Assembly (NCBI RefSeq): GCF_000633635.1
Contig: NZ_AYPQ01000001.1
Location: 342,817 to 406,816 of the forward strand
Direction of reading: 5' to 3'
Length of the DNA stretch: 64,000 nt
Source of the DNA: Enterococcus crotali
GTDB lineage: Bacteria; Bacillota; Bacilli; Lactobacillales; Enterococcaceae
Below, one piece after another: positions 18,205-28,298 of the stretch (the stretch's first letter is position 1; every line of letters starts with the position of its first letter). The notes beneath the pieces are model-generated. The model worked only from the letters and a program-made list of their open reading frames with translations, did not search any database and had not been told where the DNA came from. Both the position numbers and the translations under genes were made by a program.

Positions 18205-18972
18205 ATGAACGAGAAAGAGTTAAAAAGAGCTTGGCAAATGATTGAACAAATTGAATTTAAGGGCTGGGATTTTTCATATATGGAAAATAGATGGCGACAA
18301 GAGAAGCTACCTTGGAGTTATTCAATGCTTGTGCACAATTATTTATCCAAGGAGATGGAGCTCTTAGATATGGGAACTGGCGGGGGAGAATTACTTCTGA
18401 CGTTTGAACATCCATATCCCAAAACCTCTGTAACAGAAGGGTGGGAGCCCAATTATCTTTTGCTAAAAGAAAGACTTCAACCATTGGGTGTGACGATTAC
18501 CTTCGTCGATGAAAGTGATCAGTTAGCTTTTCAAAATGATTCTTTTGATATGGTATTAAATAGTCATGAGTCGTATAATCCAAGTGAAGTATCCAGAGTA
18601 TTAAAGCCAGGTGGGATCTTTATTACCCAACAAGTGGGGGATCAAAACGGGCGACTACTTTCAGAAAGACTACTTATGACATCACTTCCTAAAGAAGCTG
18701 AGTGGTCGTTACAAGCAGCCAGAAAAGCATTGTTAGAAGAAAAATTCCAAATTCTTTTTGCGGAAGAATATTTTCCATATCAAGATTTTTATGATATGGA
18801 AGGATTGATTTATTATATGAGAAGAATTCCTTGGGAATATCCTAATTTTTGTGTGGAAACTTATTTTGAGCAATTGCTGCTGCTTCAAGATGAACTGTTA
18901 GATAAAGGATTTATTCATAATCAACAGCATCGATTCATTTTGGTTGGAAAGTTAGAAAAAGAGTATAATTAA
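18205..18972 (+). CDS. SAM-dependent methyltransferase
   Basis: 255 residues, ATG 18205 after AAGGGAG. Class I Rossmann methyltransferase: motif I LLDMGTGGGELLLTF, acidic strand end around TEGWEPN, DSFDMVLNSHESYN (motif IV) and EVSRVLKPGGIFITQQVG (motif V/VI, UbiE/type-11-like). Substrate cannot be told from sequence. It is followed by a bidirectional terminator shared with the convergent UspA gene. Confidence 0.85.
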   Translation: MNEKELKRAWQMIEQIEFKGWDFSYMENRWRQEKLPWSYSMLVHNYLSKEMELLDMGTGGGELLLTFEHPYPKTSVTEGWEPNYLLLKERLQPLGVTITFVDESDQLAFQNDSFDMVLNSHESYNPSEVSRVLKPGGIFITQQVGDQNGRLLSERLLMTSLPKEAEWSLQAARKALLEEKFQILFAEEYFPYQDFYDMEGLIYYMRRIPWEYPNFCVETYFEQLLLLQDELLDKGFIHNQQHRFILVGKLEKEYN

Positions 18973-18984
18973 AACGAGTGAAGC

Positions 18985-19028
18985 AAAAGACTGAGACCTA
19001 ACTCAAAAAGTTAGGTCTCAGTCTTTTG
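18985..19028. terminator. Bidirectional terminator
   Basis: AAAAGACTGAGACCTAACT and AGTTAGGTCTCAGTCTTTT form a perfect 19-bp stem between convergent genes, with T-runs in both directions. Confidence 0.9.
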
Positions 19029-19061
19029 TTATTTTAGTCTAAAACTCTTTTCTCAATACAA

Positions 19062-19496
19062 TTATTTAACGACAAGAACATTACAAGGTGCGTATTGTAC
19101 AACATAACTTGTTGTAGTGCCGAGCTGATTTGATTGAATCATCCCTTTACCAGTTGCTCCAACAATGATTAAATCAATCGACTGATTTGTCGGAACAATC
19201 GTTGAGATCATTTCTTTTGGATTGCCGATTTCTACTATCGGTATCACGTCATCTAACCCTTGCTCAGTAGCATAATAAATATTTTTTAATAATTCTTTTT
19301 CGATTGCTTCTTTTTCTTCAGCAAGCACTTTTGAATAAGCATAGGAACTATGGCTGATTGCATTTTCGTCAACAACAGATAATAAATATAAAGTGGCATT
19401 TTTTTCTTTTGCAATAGCGACACCATGTTGTAGAGCTAACTCAGCATTTTTTGATCCATCAATTGCAACTAAGATATTCGAATAGTTATTGATCAT
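19062..19496 (-). CDS. Universal stress protein UspA family
   Basis: 144 residues from ATG at 19496; a GTG at 19508 abuts the AAAGG site and is too close. NILVAIDGSKNAELAL opens the Rossmann-like fold; the C-terminal GATGKG...GTTTSYV fits the G-2x-G-9x-G(S/T) ATP-binding signature, so this is the nucleotide-binding class. Cytoplasmic, usually induced by starvation or stress. Monocistronic. Confidence 0.9.
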   Translation of the reverse strand: MINNYSNILVAIDGSKNAELALQHGVAIAKEKNATLYLLSVVDENAISHSSYAYSKVLAEEKEAIEKELLKNIYYATEQGLDDVIPIVEIGNPKEMISTIVPTNQSIDLIIVGATGKGMIQSNQLGTTTSYVVQYAPCNVLVVK

Positions 19497-19597
19497 TTTA
19501 ATCAGCACCTTTCTTTATCTATCTTCATTATAACATGTTCATCACAAGAGGTTAAATGAATTGATGAAACACTTGTTTGAAACAAATCTGATAATAC

Positions 19598-19644
19598 AAA
19601 AAATGTGATTGAGATACGACTCAAAGAGTCATGCCTCAACCACA
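19598..19644 (-). terminator. Terminator of the M23 peptidase gene
   Basis: On the minus strand TGTGGTTGAGGCATGACTC pairs with GAGTCGTATCTCAATCACA (a few mismatches), then TTTTTT. Confidence 0.75.
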
Positions 19645-19707
19645 TAGAATCTGTCTAATGATAGAAATAATAGTAGCTGTTCCATCATAAAACTGTTGTT
19701 TAGTTAC

Positions 19708-21015
19708 TTATAAGCCAAGAAATGGTGCAGGGTTAACGAAACCACCCCATAAACTAGTCGAGATGCTAAAGTGGAGATGGACACCCGTAGAATTACCAGT
19801 GGTACCCATGCCGCCTAACATTTGTCCAGCGCTGACGCTTTGTCCGGCAGATACGCTTAAGCTACTCATGTGAAGATAATAGGAATAATAACCGTTATCA
19901 TGTTTGATCACAACGTGATTCCCTGCCATTCCACTATAATTTGCGCTAACAACTTCACCAGAACGAGCAGCCATAATAGGCGTTCCACTTGCTCCACCAA
20001 AATCAATTCCATCATGGAAAGATCCTGAAATACCAGTAGGATCTTCACGACCACCAAATCCACTAGTAATCGTCATGCCTGAAACTGGTGCAGACCATCC
20101 ACCAGAAGATGCTGGCGGCGTAGTAACTTGTTGCTCACTATTAGAACTGTCACTCGCAGTAGAATCATCAGTTAAATCAGGAGCAGCTGCTTGAGGCTGC
20201 TCTTGTTTTGCAGACTGAGTAGGAGCGGATGAAGCTTCTGCTTGTTTTGCCTTCGCTTGTTCTTTTGCTTGTTTTTCAGCGGCAGCTTGGGCTTGGGCTT
20301 CTTTTTTCTTTTCTTCAGCGATTGCTTTCAACTGTGCTTCTTTTATTTTTTCTGCTTCTTCTTTTTGTTTAACGAACTTGTCTTTTTCAGCTTTTTCAGT
20401 TGTAAGGCTAGCTGCTATTTCATTGATTTTAACATTTTGTTCTAATTTTGCTTCAGCCAAGGCAGCTTCTTTTTCTTCAAGTTCTTGGGTTTTCTTCTCA
20501 AGTGTACTTATTGTTTCCGTCAAAGAGACTTTCAACGTTTCAAGTTCTTTTTTATCGTCTTTTTGAGCCGTTAAAATATCATTATTTGCAGTAATCAATG
20601 TGTTGACAGCTAAAGCTTTTGAGAGTGCATCGGAAAGTGATTCAGCGCTTAGTATAACTGAAAGCATTGATTCTTGTTCATGATTTGTTTGGGTAGCTCT
20701 TGCTTGAGCTTGTAATTGATCGTTTCTTTTCTCAATCTTAGTTTCTAAATTAGAAATATCAGTGTTTAGCTTATTCATTTCTTTTTCATGTTTTTGTTTT
20801 TCCGAAAGGACCGTTTGGTATTCCGTTTCGATTGTTGTGATCTCATCTTCCAAGCTTGCTAAGTAGTCCTTAGCATCTTGTTCATTCTTTACGATATCTT
20901 CAATTTTTTTTGTTTGATTCTCTATTTTTTGGTCGATATCATCTGCTAATACGCTCATTGGTGCCATATTTACTAATAGAATAAATGAAAGTGTAATTAG
21001 TAGTTTTTTCTTCAA
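19708..21015 (-). CDS. Secreted coiled-coil M23 peptidase (EnvC/PcsB-like)
   Basis: 435 residues; TTG start at 21015 with GAGGA 7 bp upstream. Signal peptide cleaved near SVLADD. Residues ~28-245 are a long coiled coil (IDQKIENQTKKIEDIV..., repeated Lys/Glu/Gln), then an Ala/Gln-rich and Ser-rich linker. The C-terminal ~120 residues are a LytM/M23 domain with Zn ligands in SFHDGIDFGG (H-x3-D) and GVHLHFS (H-x-H). Architecture matches cell-separation peptidoglycan hydrolases regulated through FtsEX; that partnership is inferred. Monocistronic. Confidence 0.9.
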   Translation of the reverse strand: MKKKLLITLSFILLVNMAPMSVLADDIDQKIENQTKKIEDIVKNEQDAKDYLASLEDEITTIETEYQTVLSEKQKHEKEMNKLNTDISNLETKIEKRNDQLQAQARATQTNHEQESMLSVILSAESLSDALSKALAVNTLITANNDILTAQKDDKKELETLKVSLTETISTLEKKTQELEEKEAALAEAKLEQNVKINEIAASLTTEKAEKDKFVKQKEEAEKIKEAQLKAIAEEKKKEAQAQAAAEKQAKEQAKAKQAEASSAPTQSAKQEQPQAAAPDLTDDSTASDSSNSEQQVTTPPASSGGWSAPVSGMTITSGFGGREDPTGISGSFHDGIDFGGASGTPIMAARSGEVVSANYSGMAGNHVVIKHDNGYYSYYLHMSSLSVSAGQSVSAGQMLGGMGTTGNSTGVHLHFSISTSLWGGFVNPAPFLGL

Positions 21016-21253
21016 GTGACATTCCTCGCTTTGTATTTATCATTTTTTAGTCTATCACTTCTTTTAAAGTAATCACTGAGAGTTTGTAATAACACAAAAC
21101 AAAGTATACCATAACGATCGAAAAATAATCAGATTTAACGAACAAATTAACAAAAAATGGTGATATTTAAAATCCAGCAATGAAGATATCATCTAACTGT
21201 AATATTTGATACTTACAATTAATAAGGAAGCATCTTTGTAATAGTCAAAACGA

Positions 21254-22069
21254 TTACGCATTGTATTCAGAATAAAAGTCATCTAGTAAATTGATTAGTT
21301 GATCCTTTGTTTGGTCGTATTTTTTCAAAACATTTTTCTTAGCCAAAGGATTGCCTTTATCGTGTTTCTTGATAAGTTTAGCGTAATCAACCACTTTTGA
21401 TGAGGGTCTTTTTCTATAAGCGATGTCATTTGTAATGATTTCTGATAGCATAGTAAAAACTTGAATGATCGATGGATAATTTTGCGTTGTTTCAGCCCGA
21501 TTTAATAAATCAAGTACAAGATAAAAGATAGCTGCATTGATTTCCTTTTGATTGGAATCATGAAGTAATTTTTCGATCATTGGTAGAAAATCCGTTCTGT
21601 AACGATCATTTTGTTCAATTAGATACGTTGTAGAATCTTCTGAAATAAGTGAAACGGTTTGTTCTGAAAACTCTAACTGATAATTCATTTCAAATAGATC
21701 TGGAAACAATTCATTGGCAGCAAGTAAAATCTTCAAATCTTGAGAATAAGTGATCCTTTGTTTTTTCAATGCTTTAATCAGTTGCTTTAGTTGCGGTTCA
21801 TCTAACTCCTGCTTTAATTCTGATTCAGATAACAATTGTTTGACATACGTTTCAAAATCGCCATAACGAATCCAATCTACAGTTGTATTACCGAAAAGTG
21901 CTAATCTTTCCAAGCGCTCTTGGTTGGGCAAATTATTGCCTTTTTCCCAATTATTTACTGTACTGGCACTGGAATTTCCAATTAATTTTGAGAAGCGAGC
22001 CATTGAATATTTATGTTGCTCTCTGATCTCTTTGATTCTTTTACCAGCCGCTTTTAAATCAATGTCCAA
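21254..22069 (-). CDS. XRE-family transcriptional regulator with long C-terminal domain
   Basis: 271 residues; TTG start 22069 with GAGGGA upstream. N-terminal HTH (residues ~8-65): RIKEIREQHKYSMARFSKLI, SSASTVNNWEKGNNLP. The remaining ~200 residues are helical, rich in Leu/Gln/Lys, with no family I recognise; they may form a TPR-like sensory or dimerisation part. Divergent from the 187-residue gene at 22376, with repeated motifs between them that look like its operators. Confidence 0.85.
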   Translation of the reverse strand: MDIDLKAAGKRIKEIREQHKYSMARFSKLIGNSSASTVNNWEKGNNLPNQERLERLALFGNTTVDWIRYGDFETYVKQLLSESELKQELDEPQLKQLIKALKKQRITYSQDLKILLAANELFPDLFEMNYQLEFSEQTVSLISEDSTTYLIEQNDRYRTDFLPMIEKLLHDSNQKEINAAIFYLVLDLLNRAETTQNYPSIIQVFTMLSEIITNDIAYRKRPSSKVVDYAKLIKKHDKGNPLAKKNVLKKYDQTKDQLINLLDDFYSEYNA

Positions 22070-22184
22070 ATTAATCCCTCCTAGGATAGTCTCTCTCCAA
22101 CTATATCATTTTTTTAATGATTGGTGTACCGTTTTTTTTTCATTTTGTACTTGAATTTTGTTGTTTGAAATGATATAGTGTTTG

Positions 22185-22355
22185 TACCGAAAATTATTCA
22201 TTTTGTTGTTTTGTTTTTAATTTGAAACGATAGAATAGATGTAAATACGTTGAACATGATTGTTTTAACTATTATTTTATCTACTGAGTGATACTCGGAA
22301 ACATTGTGATTTATTTGTTATAGCTTTGGTATTTTTATACCGAAAAATATTCATT
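22185..22355. promoter_or_regulatory. Two 18-bp direct repeats, probable operators
   Basis: TACCGAAAATTATTCATT (22185-22202) and TACCGAAAAATATTCATT (22338-22355) differ at one base. A second motif, TTTGAAAYGATA, also occurs twice (22164 and 22217 regions) and an ATGATATAGT element recurs inverted at 22098-22110. The second 18-mer ends just before the ribosome site of the gene at 22376, so binding there would block its expression. The XRE regulator is the obvious candidate ligand. Confidence 0.55.
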
Positions 22356-22375
22356 AAAGGGAGGCGCAAGCTAAT

Positions 22376-22939
22376 ATGAAAAAAATAACAAGGGTAGAGG
22401 AACAAAAAAATCAACACCTATATCAATTCTTAGAAAAACTCAACAATGAAATTCCCCACCAAGAAAATAAACAAAAAATGGAAGCATACTGCGTTCATCA
22501 ATATAAATTATTGGTGAATATGTCTTTTAGCGCGAATATCTTATATAAAGGGCTAGAATATGCAAGCCACGTATATAATCATGTAGTGAAGATCGAATAT
22601 ACTCGCTTATGCAAAATAATCATCAAGCAAAATTTTGATAAAGCAATAACAGAAGAAATACTCAAAAAATTAAAGAAAGCACAAAATGAACTATTTTTAC
22701 ATGCTCCAATGACAAAAGAGTCAGAAGGAATCGATATATTTTATGGTTTTACTGGAGGAAACCGTAAGAAATACAAAGCGAATCGGAACGCAATAAAACA
22801 GATGTATGAAATAATCAAACGAGAGTCAGAAAAAAGCATGTATAGATATATCAAAGATTCATTTAATAGAAAGCGACGTAAAGTTAAAGAAAAAAGAGCA
22901 TACGCACTTTGGCTATTAAAAAGTTATACCTGGCATTAA
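22376..22939 (+). CDS. Hypothetical basic helical protein
   Basis: 187 residues, ATG 22376 after AAAGGGAGG. No signal peptide or membrane segment. Predominantly helical and strongly basic, especially the end (FNRKRRKVKEKRAYALWLL). I recognise no family. It is divergent from an XRE regulator and has a near-perfect operator-like repeat next to its start, so it is probably the regulator's target. Nucleic-acid binding is possible from charge alone. Confidence 0.7.
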   Translation: MKKITRVEEQKNQHLYQFLEKLNNEIPHQENKQKMEAYCVHQYKLLVNMSFSANILYKGLEYASHVYNHVVKIEYTRLCKIIIKQNFDKAITEEILKKLKKAQNELFLHAPMTKESEGIDIFYGFTGGNRKKYKANRNAIKQMYEIIKRESEKSMYRYIKDSFNRKRRKVKEKRAYALWLLKSYTWH

Positions 22940-23117
22940 GCTTCCCTTATTGTTAAAATACGCAAAAAATCAGGATTTTTGTGAGAAAGAGACTTTATTT
23001 TTTGAAAAAGAGATGTTGTGTTATGCTTGATATGAAGAGCTTAGGTATCCTTAAAACGATACTGAAAGGTAAGCCTGTTATGCACATGAAACTTGAATAG
23101 AGAAAGAAGGAATTTAA

Positions 23118-25188
23118 GTGAATAACAATGAGGACAAGCATATGGATCACAAGGCTCATTCTATGAAAATGATGGATCATGATGGGATGACTAAACACGA
23201 TCATAAAGAAATGGCTGGTATGGATCATTCCATGCATATGGGCAATTTTAAGAAAAAATTTTGGCTTTCTCTCATCCTGCAATACCGATTATTTTTCTTT
23301 CGCCGATGATGGGTGTGGACTTGCCTTTTCAATTCACATTTCCAGGTTCAGATTGGTTGGTCTTGATTTTAGCTTCGATCCTATTTTTTTATGGAGGAGA
23401 ACCTTTTTTAAGTGGAGCTAAAATGGAATTGAAACAGAAAAGTCCGGCTATGATGACACTTATCGCAATGGGGATTTCAGTTTCCTATTTTTATAGTATT
23501 TATGCGTTTATCGTGAACCAAATGATGCCGAAAAATCATGTAATGGATTTTTTCTGGGAGTTAGCGACATTAATTGTTATTATGCTGCTAGGACATTGGA
23601 TTGAAATGAATGCTATTTCAAATGCAAGTGATGCGTTACAAAAAATGGCCGAACTATTGCCTGATACAGTAAAAAGGGTGAATAAAGATGGCAGTGAAGA
23701 AGAAGTCTCCTTGCAGGAAGTTCAACCAAAAGATCACTTAGTTGTCCGAGCTGGAGATAAGATACCAGCTGACGGTATCATTACGAAAGGAACAACCTCA
23801 GTGGATGAATCCATGGTGACAGGTGAATCAAAAACGGTCACAAAAAATGAGCACGATAAAGTAATCGGTGGTGCTGTAAATGGAGCTGGAACAATTGAAA
23901 TAATCGTTACTGGTACAGGTGAAACGGGCTATCTTTCAAAAGTGATGGCTATGGTCAAAAAAGCACAGACTGAAAAATCAAAATTGGAATCACTCTCTGA
24001 TCGAGTGGCAAAATGGTTATTCTATATAGCATTGGGCGCTGGACTTTTAGCTTTTGTTGTTTGGTTGATCGTTGACCAAATTTGGGTACAGCATTTGAAC
24101 GAATGGTGACAGTTTTCATCATAGCTTGTCCACATGCGCTAGGTTTGGCGATTCCTTTAGTGATCGCTCGATCTACTTCAATTGCAGCTAAGCATGGTTT
24201 ACTTTTAAAAAATCGCAATGCGTTGGAACAAGCAAATGATATTCAATATGTTATGTTAGATAAAACTGGTACATTAACACAAGGCCGATTTACTGTTACA
24301 GGTGTAGAAATAATCAATAATCAGATCACGCAAAAAGAAGCATTGAAAGTGATTGGTGCTTTGGAAAATAACGCGAATCATCCTTTGGCGATTGGAATTA
24401 TGAATTATTTAAAAGAACAAAAAATTTCACCTTACAAGGTGGAAAATCTTCAAAGTATTTCTGGTGTAGGACTTACTGGAACCGTTAATGGTCAAGCAAT
24501 TAAAATTGTTAATGAAAAAGAAGTTAAGCGATTGAAACTTCCGCTTGATCATTTGTTGAAAGAACGATATCAGGAACAGGGAAATACTTTAAGTTACTTA
24601 ATTATTGATGATCAATTGATGGCTATGATTGCATTAGGCGACATCATAAAACCAGAAGCAAAACAGTTCATAATAGATTTAAAAGCTCAGGGTATCACTC
24701 CTGTGATGTTGACAGGTGATAATAAAGTAGCGGCTGAATCAGTTGCCCACTACTTAGGCATTGAAGAATTTCACGGAGAGTTACTGCCGGAAGACAAAGA
24801 AAAAATAATCCAAACGTATACAAATGAAGGCAAAAAAGTTATGATGGTCGGTGATGGGATCAATGATGCACCAAGTCTAGTTAGAGCGACAATTGGCGTT
24901 GCAATTGGCGCAGGAACAGATGTAGCCATTGATTCTGCGGATGTCGTTTTAACAGATAGTGACCCAAAAGATATTCTGCGCTTTTTAGATTTAGCAAAAC
25001 AAACTCGACGCAAAATGATTCAAAATCTTTGGTGGGGAGCGGGCTATAATATTATTGCTATCCCGCTTGCAGCTGGAATTCTTGCACCATGGGGAATCTT
25101 GTTAAACCCGGCTGTAGGAGCCATTTTAATGTCTTTAAGTACGATTATTGTCGCGGCTAATGCTATGACATTACGTATCCACAATTAA
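23118..25188 (+). pseudogene. copB: CopB-type copper/silver P-type ATPase, two frameshifts
   Basis: GTG start 23118 (AGAAGGAA upstream) begins a His/Met-rich metal-binding N-terminus (HMDHKAHSMKMMDHDG...). The frame breaks near 23276 (ATCCTGCAATA needs one more base) and near 24080 (AAA should be AAAA, giving [15 protein letters not shown]). Restored length is 690. Features: TGES actuator loop, CPHALGLAIP metal-site helix (the CPH of CopB), DKTGTLTQ phosphorylation site, MLTGDN, GDGINDAP. It exports Cu+/Ag+. No copY/copZ genes are adjacent. Two -1 lesions in an otherwise perfect gene suggest sequence errors. Confidence 0.88.
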
Positions 25189-25196
25189 AAAAATGA

Positions 25197-25247
25197 AAAG
25201 TAATGGATAGTGCGTATATTTAATATGCATATTCATTACTTTTTTTT
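25197..25247 (+). terminator. Terminator after copB
   Basis: AAAAGTAATG pairs with CATTACTTTT around an AT-rich loop; seven T follow. Confidence 0.75.
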
Positions 25248-25294
25248 GTGAATCGGATAACATCAATATTTATTTTTTAGAGTGGAGGCTTAGG

Positions 25295-26772
25295 ATGGAA
25301 TATGAAGAAATGCTTGATTTTGAATCTCGCAAATTATTGAGGATTTTTAATCTACTTAGCGCAAACAATGAGTCCAGTTCATTAGAAGAACTTTCAGTTA
25401 AGCTTGGAATCAATTCAAAAACAATAGCAAGGACTTTAAAAAAAATAAAGAACTTAATTGATCATTACCAGTTAGATGAGCATTTAGAGATTTGTTGCCG
25501 ATTAAAAAATCAGTCTATCTAAAAAGAACGAATGATTTATATGTGGCGATTTTTTTGGTCCGGTATTTAAATGACGTACCTGAGATTATTTTTTTAAAAG
25601 CAGTTATTGAAGAAAAAACAATTCAAACAAAACAGTTAGCCAAAAGGTTATTGATTAGTGAATCCAGCATGAGGCGACGAGTGAAAAAAATCAACGAGGT
25701 ATTGAAAAAAATGGCTATTCGTTTAAAGTGGGGAACCTATGAATTGGTTGGAGAAGAAGAACAGATTCGAGCGTTGATTTTGCATTTTTATTGGTTTGCC
25801 TATCAAGGGATGGAAAATGATTTTTTAATGGAGGAAAAAGTAAGAAGTCAGCGTTTAACCAATCAACTGACTCATTTTTTTCAAATGAAAATCAATGATC
25901 TTCAAAAGGAATCACTATTTCGAATCGTTCAAATCGCAGCTTGGCGTTCTCGAAATGGAAGAAAAGTCTGGATCAAGAAAGAATGGAAGCAATATATTGA
26001 GAACAGCGTTATTTTCACACGATTTATAGCAGTTATGAAAGGGGAAAATAAGGTTGATAGCTGGGATTTTGATGAATTGACTTATCTTTATTTGATTGTT
26101 CAAGCGAATTTTTTACCTTATTTTGATCCAAGTGTGCAGACATTCATTATTCAAGAACATTATTCGAAGAAAACCACGAGCTATAGAAAAACACATCTAG
26201 CTACACAAAAATTTAAACAAGTATTTTGGGATAAAGAGTTTAATCAATCAAACGCAAGTATGCTCTCATTTTTAAGCTTTCACTTGTATTATGAATTAAT
26301 TTCCGATTTTCCATTTGGGAGGAATCCGACAATTGTCGATTTGGAAAAAAAATATCCTTGTTTTATGAGAAAGATTGAAGAAGGAATCGGAGAACTAACT
26401 GAAGCACATACGAGCTATCAAAAGATACCTAAAGAAGCCTTATATTCACGATATTTTATCATTTTAAGTTCACTTATTTCACCACTGTACAATGAAAAAA
26501 GAGTATTGATTTGTTTGATGACTGATTTGTCACTTGAAAAAGAAAAGGAACTTGGGAAAAGAATCATTAACTTTTTCGAATATAAGTTCAATTTAATGGT
26601 GATCTATGCGAGAACATCGGGTTCCATTTCCTGTGCAGACATTATTTTGACAACGGTCATTTATCAAGCTTTAGAACAACAACATGCCCAACGTGTCTTA
26701 TTTATAGACCCTATTTTTTCTGAAGAAGTATTTTTCAAAATTGAAAATTTAATCAAAAAAGTTAGAAAATGA
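25295..26772 (+). pseudogene. Mga-like transcriptional regulator, frameshifted near 25492
   Basis: ATG 25295 with TGGAGG upstream. N-terminal HTH (SLEELSVKLGINSKTIARTL), second HTH_Mga (TKQLAKRLLISESSMRRRV), then a PRD-like helical middle and an EIIB-like end (KRVLICLMTDLS..., VLFIDPIFSEE). The break is at GAGATTTG: one more T gives EILLPIKKSVYL and a 492-residue protein, normal for the Mga/AtxA class. These regulators often control virulence or sugar genes. The target is not evident; it is on the same strand upstream of the aldo/keto reductase. Confidence 0.82.
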
Positions 26773-26832
26773 AGCCCTTTCAACTAAATGTGTTAAAATG
26801 GATTAGTGTATAAATTATTAGGAGGTTTTTCT

Positions 26833-27744
26833 GTGAAAAAGATTCAATTTGGTACAAGTGAATTACAAGTAACATCAGTTATTCTTGGTTGTATGAGAAT
26901 GAGCGGGGCTGAAAATCCAACAGAAATCATTGAAACAGCCTATGACCATGGCATTGATTTTTTTGATCATGCAGATATCTATGGTGGTGGAGAATGTGAA
27001 ACAATTTTTGGTCAAGCACTGAAGGAATCATCTGTTAAAAGAGAAGATATCATTATTCAGACAAAATGTGGAATTCGTAAAGGGATGTTTGATTTTTCTA
27101 AAGAACACATTGTTTCCTCTGTAGAAGGCAGTTTAAAGCGCTTAGGAGTCGATTATGTGGATGCGTTATTACTTCATCGTCCAGATACACTTGTCGAGCC
27201 AGAAGAAGTAGCCGCCGCTTTTGATCAACTAGAAACACAAGGAAAAGTAAAATATTTCGGTGTCAGTAACCAAAAACCAATGCAAATCGATCTATTGAAA
27301 AAAACGGTGAAACAACCACTGCTTGCAAATCAATTACAGTTTGGTATCAAACATACAGGTATGATCGATCAAGGAATCCATGTGAACATGACAGATGAGG
27401 CGAGTGTTGATAGAGATGGCAGTATATTAGATTATTCTCGATTGAATGAGATGACGATACAAGCATGGTCACCTTATCAATATGGTTTCTTTGAAGGTGT
27501 ATTTATCGGAAATAAAAAATTCTCAGAACTTAATGCAACGTTAGATAAAATCGCTAAAAATCATAACTGTACAGCCACTGGACTTGCTACTGCATGGATT
27601 TTAAGACATCCTGCCAAAATGCAAGTTATTGCTGGAAGTATGAATAAAGAGCGCATTAAGGAAATCGCTAAAGCAGCGGATATTGTATTAAGCAGAGAAG
27701 AATGGTATGAAATTTATCGTGCAGCTGGAAATATTCTACCATAA
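26833..27744 (+). CDS. Aldo/keto reductase
   Basis: 303 residues from GTG 26833, preceded at 8 bp by AGGAGG; the frame extends to 26806 but the ribosome site lies inside that extension. TIM barrel with catalytic tetrad: Asp/Tyr in FFDHADIYGGGE, Lys in IIQTKCGI, His in LLLHRPD; NADP-binding end VIAGSMNKERIKE. It resembles the YdhF subgroup. Substrate unknown. A terminator follows. Confidence 0.9.
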   Translation: MKKIQFGTSELQVTSVILGCMRMSGAENPTEIIETAYDHGIDFFDHADIYGGGECETIFGQALKESSVKREDIIIQTKCGIRKGMFDFSKEHIVSSVEGSLKRLGVDYVDALLLHRPDTLVEPEEVAAAFDQLETQGKVKYFGVSNQKPMQIDLLKKTVKQPLLANQLQFGIKHTGMIDQGIHVNMTDEASVDRDGSILDYSRLNEMTIQAWSPYQYGFFEGVFIGNKKFSELNATLDKIAKNHNCTATGLATAWILRHPAKMQVIAGSMNKERIKEIAKAADIVLSREEWYEIYRAAGNILP

Positions 27745-27784
27745 AATACAAAAGCAAATAATTTTCGTTGAATGATCTATGAGT

Positions 27785-27828
27785 ACAAAAACATCCATTC
27801 TGAGTCGATAGAATGGATATTTTTGTTA
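27785..27828 (+). terminator. Terminator after the aldo/keto reductase
   Basis: AAAAACATCCATTCT pairs with AGAATGGATATTTTT, 8-nt loop, T-rich tail. Confidence 0.8.
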
Positions 27829-28157
27829 CCCAATTTTAAAAATAAAAAATCGTAATAACTAACGTTCAACCGTTCAGGTATCTCTAAAAGAACATGAAAC
27901 TTCAAGTTCGTTTGATTTCGCTTGATTCCAGAATTCGTATGTATGAAAAAGTTCGTAAGGAAATAACAAATGCAACTGACAAAAAAGAAAAACACTTGAA
28001 TTTGATTTCAATGAAAAACAAAGCTTGTTCTGTCCAAAAAAGTTACATTTTAGAAATGTTTCGTTCATATAATATTCACAAATTGCTTGTATTATAAGGA
28101 CATAGAAGAAAGACAATAGTTACAAAAAATCAATTTCATTTGTGTGAACTCCTAATT
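27829..28157. other. Gene-free spacer
   Basis: Short open frames exist on both strands (longest 80 codons) but none has a ribosome binding site, and the translations look random. I see no named element here. Confidence 0.5.
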
Positions 28158-28193
28158 GATCCGCTCTGAGTGTGCAGAGCGGGTCTTCTTTTT
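28158..28193 (+). terminator. Terminator or attenuator before polA
   Basis: GATCCGCTCTG pairs with CAGAGCGGGTC, then TTCTTTTTG. No gene ends immediately upstream, so it may close an untranslated transcript. Confidence 0.65.
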
Positions 28194-28298
28194 GTTTTCG
28201 ATTAAGCTTTACGAACTTTAGTTCCTTCCTACTGCAAAGTTGACAGATTTTTGTTAGAATAAGAAGGAAACCAGTTTGCTGAAGATGAGGAGAAAAAG

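Noticed and set aside
22995..23282. 95-codon minus-strand frame
   Set aside because: Mirror of the His/Met-rich copB N-terminus; no start signals.
27894..28097. 67-codon open frame on the plus strand in the spacer before polA
   Set aside because: No ribosome binding site, compositionally random translation, and overlapping equally long frames on the other strand.
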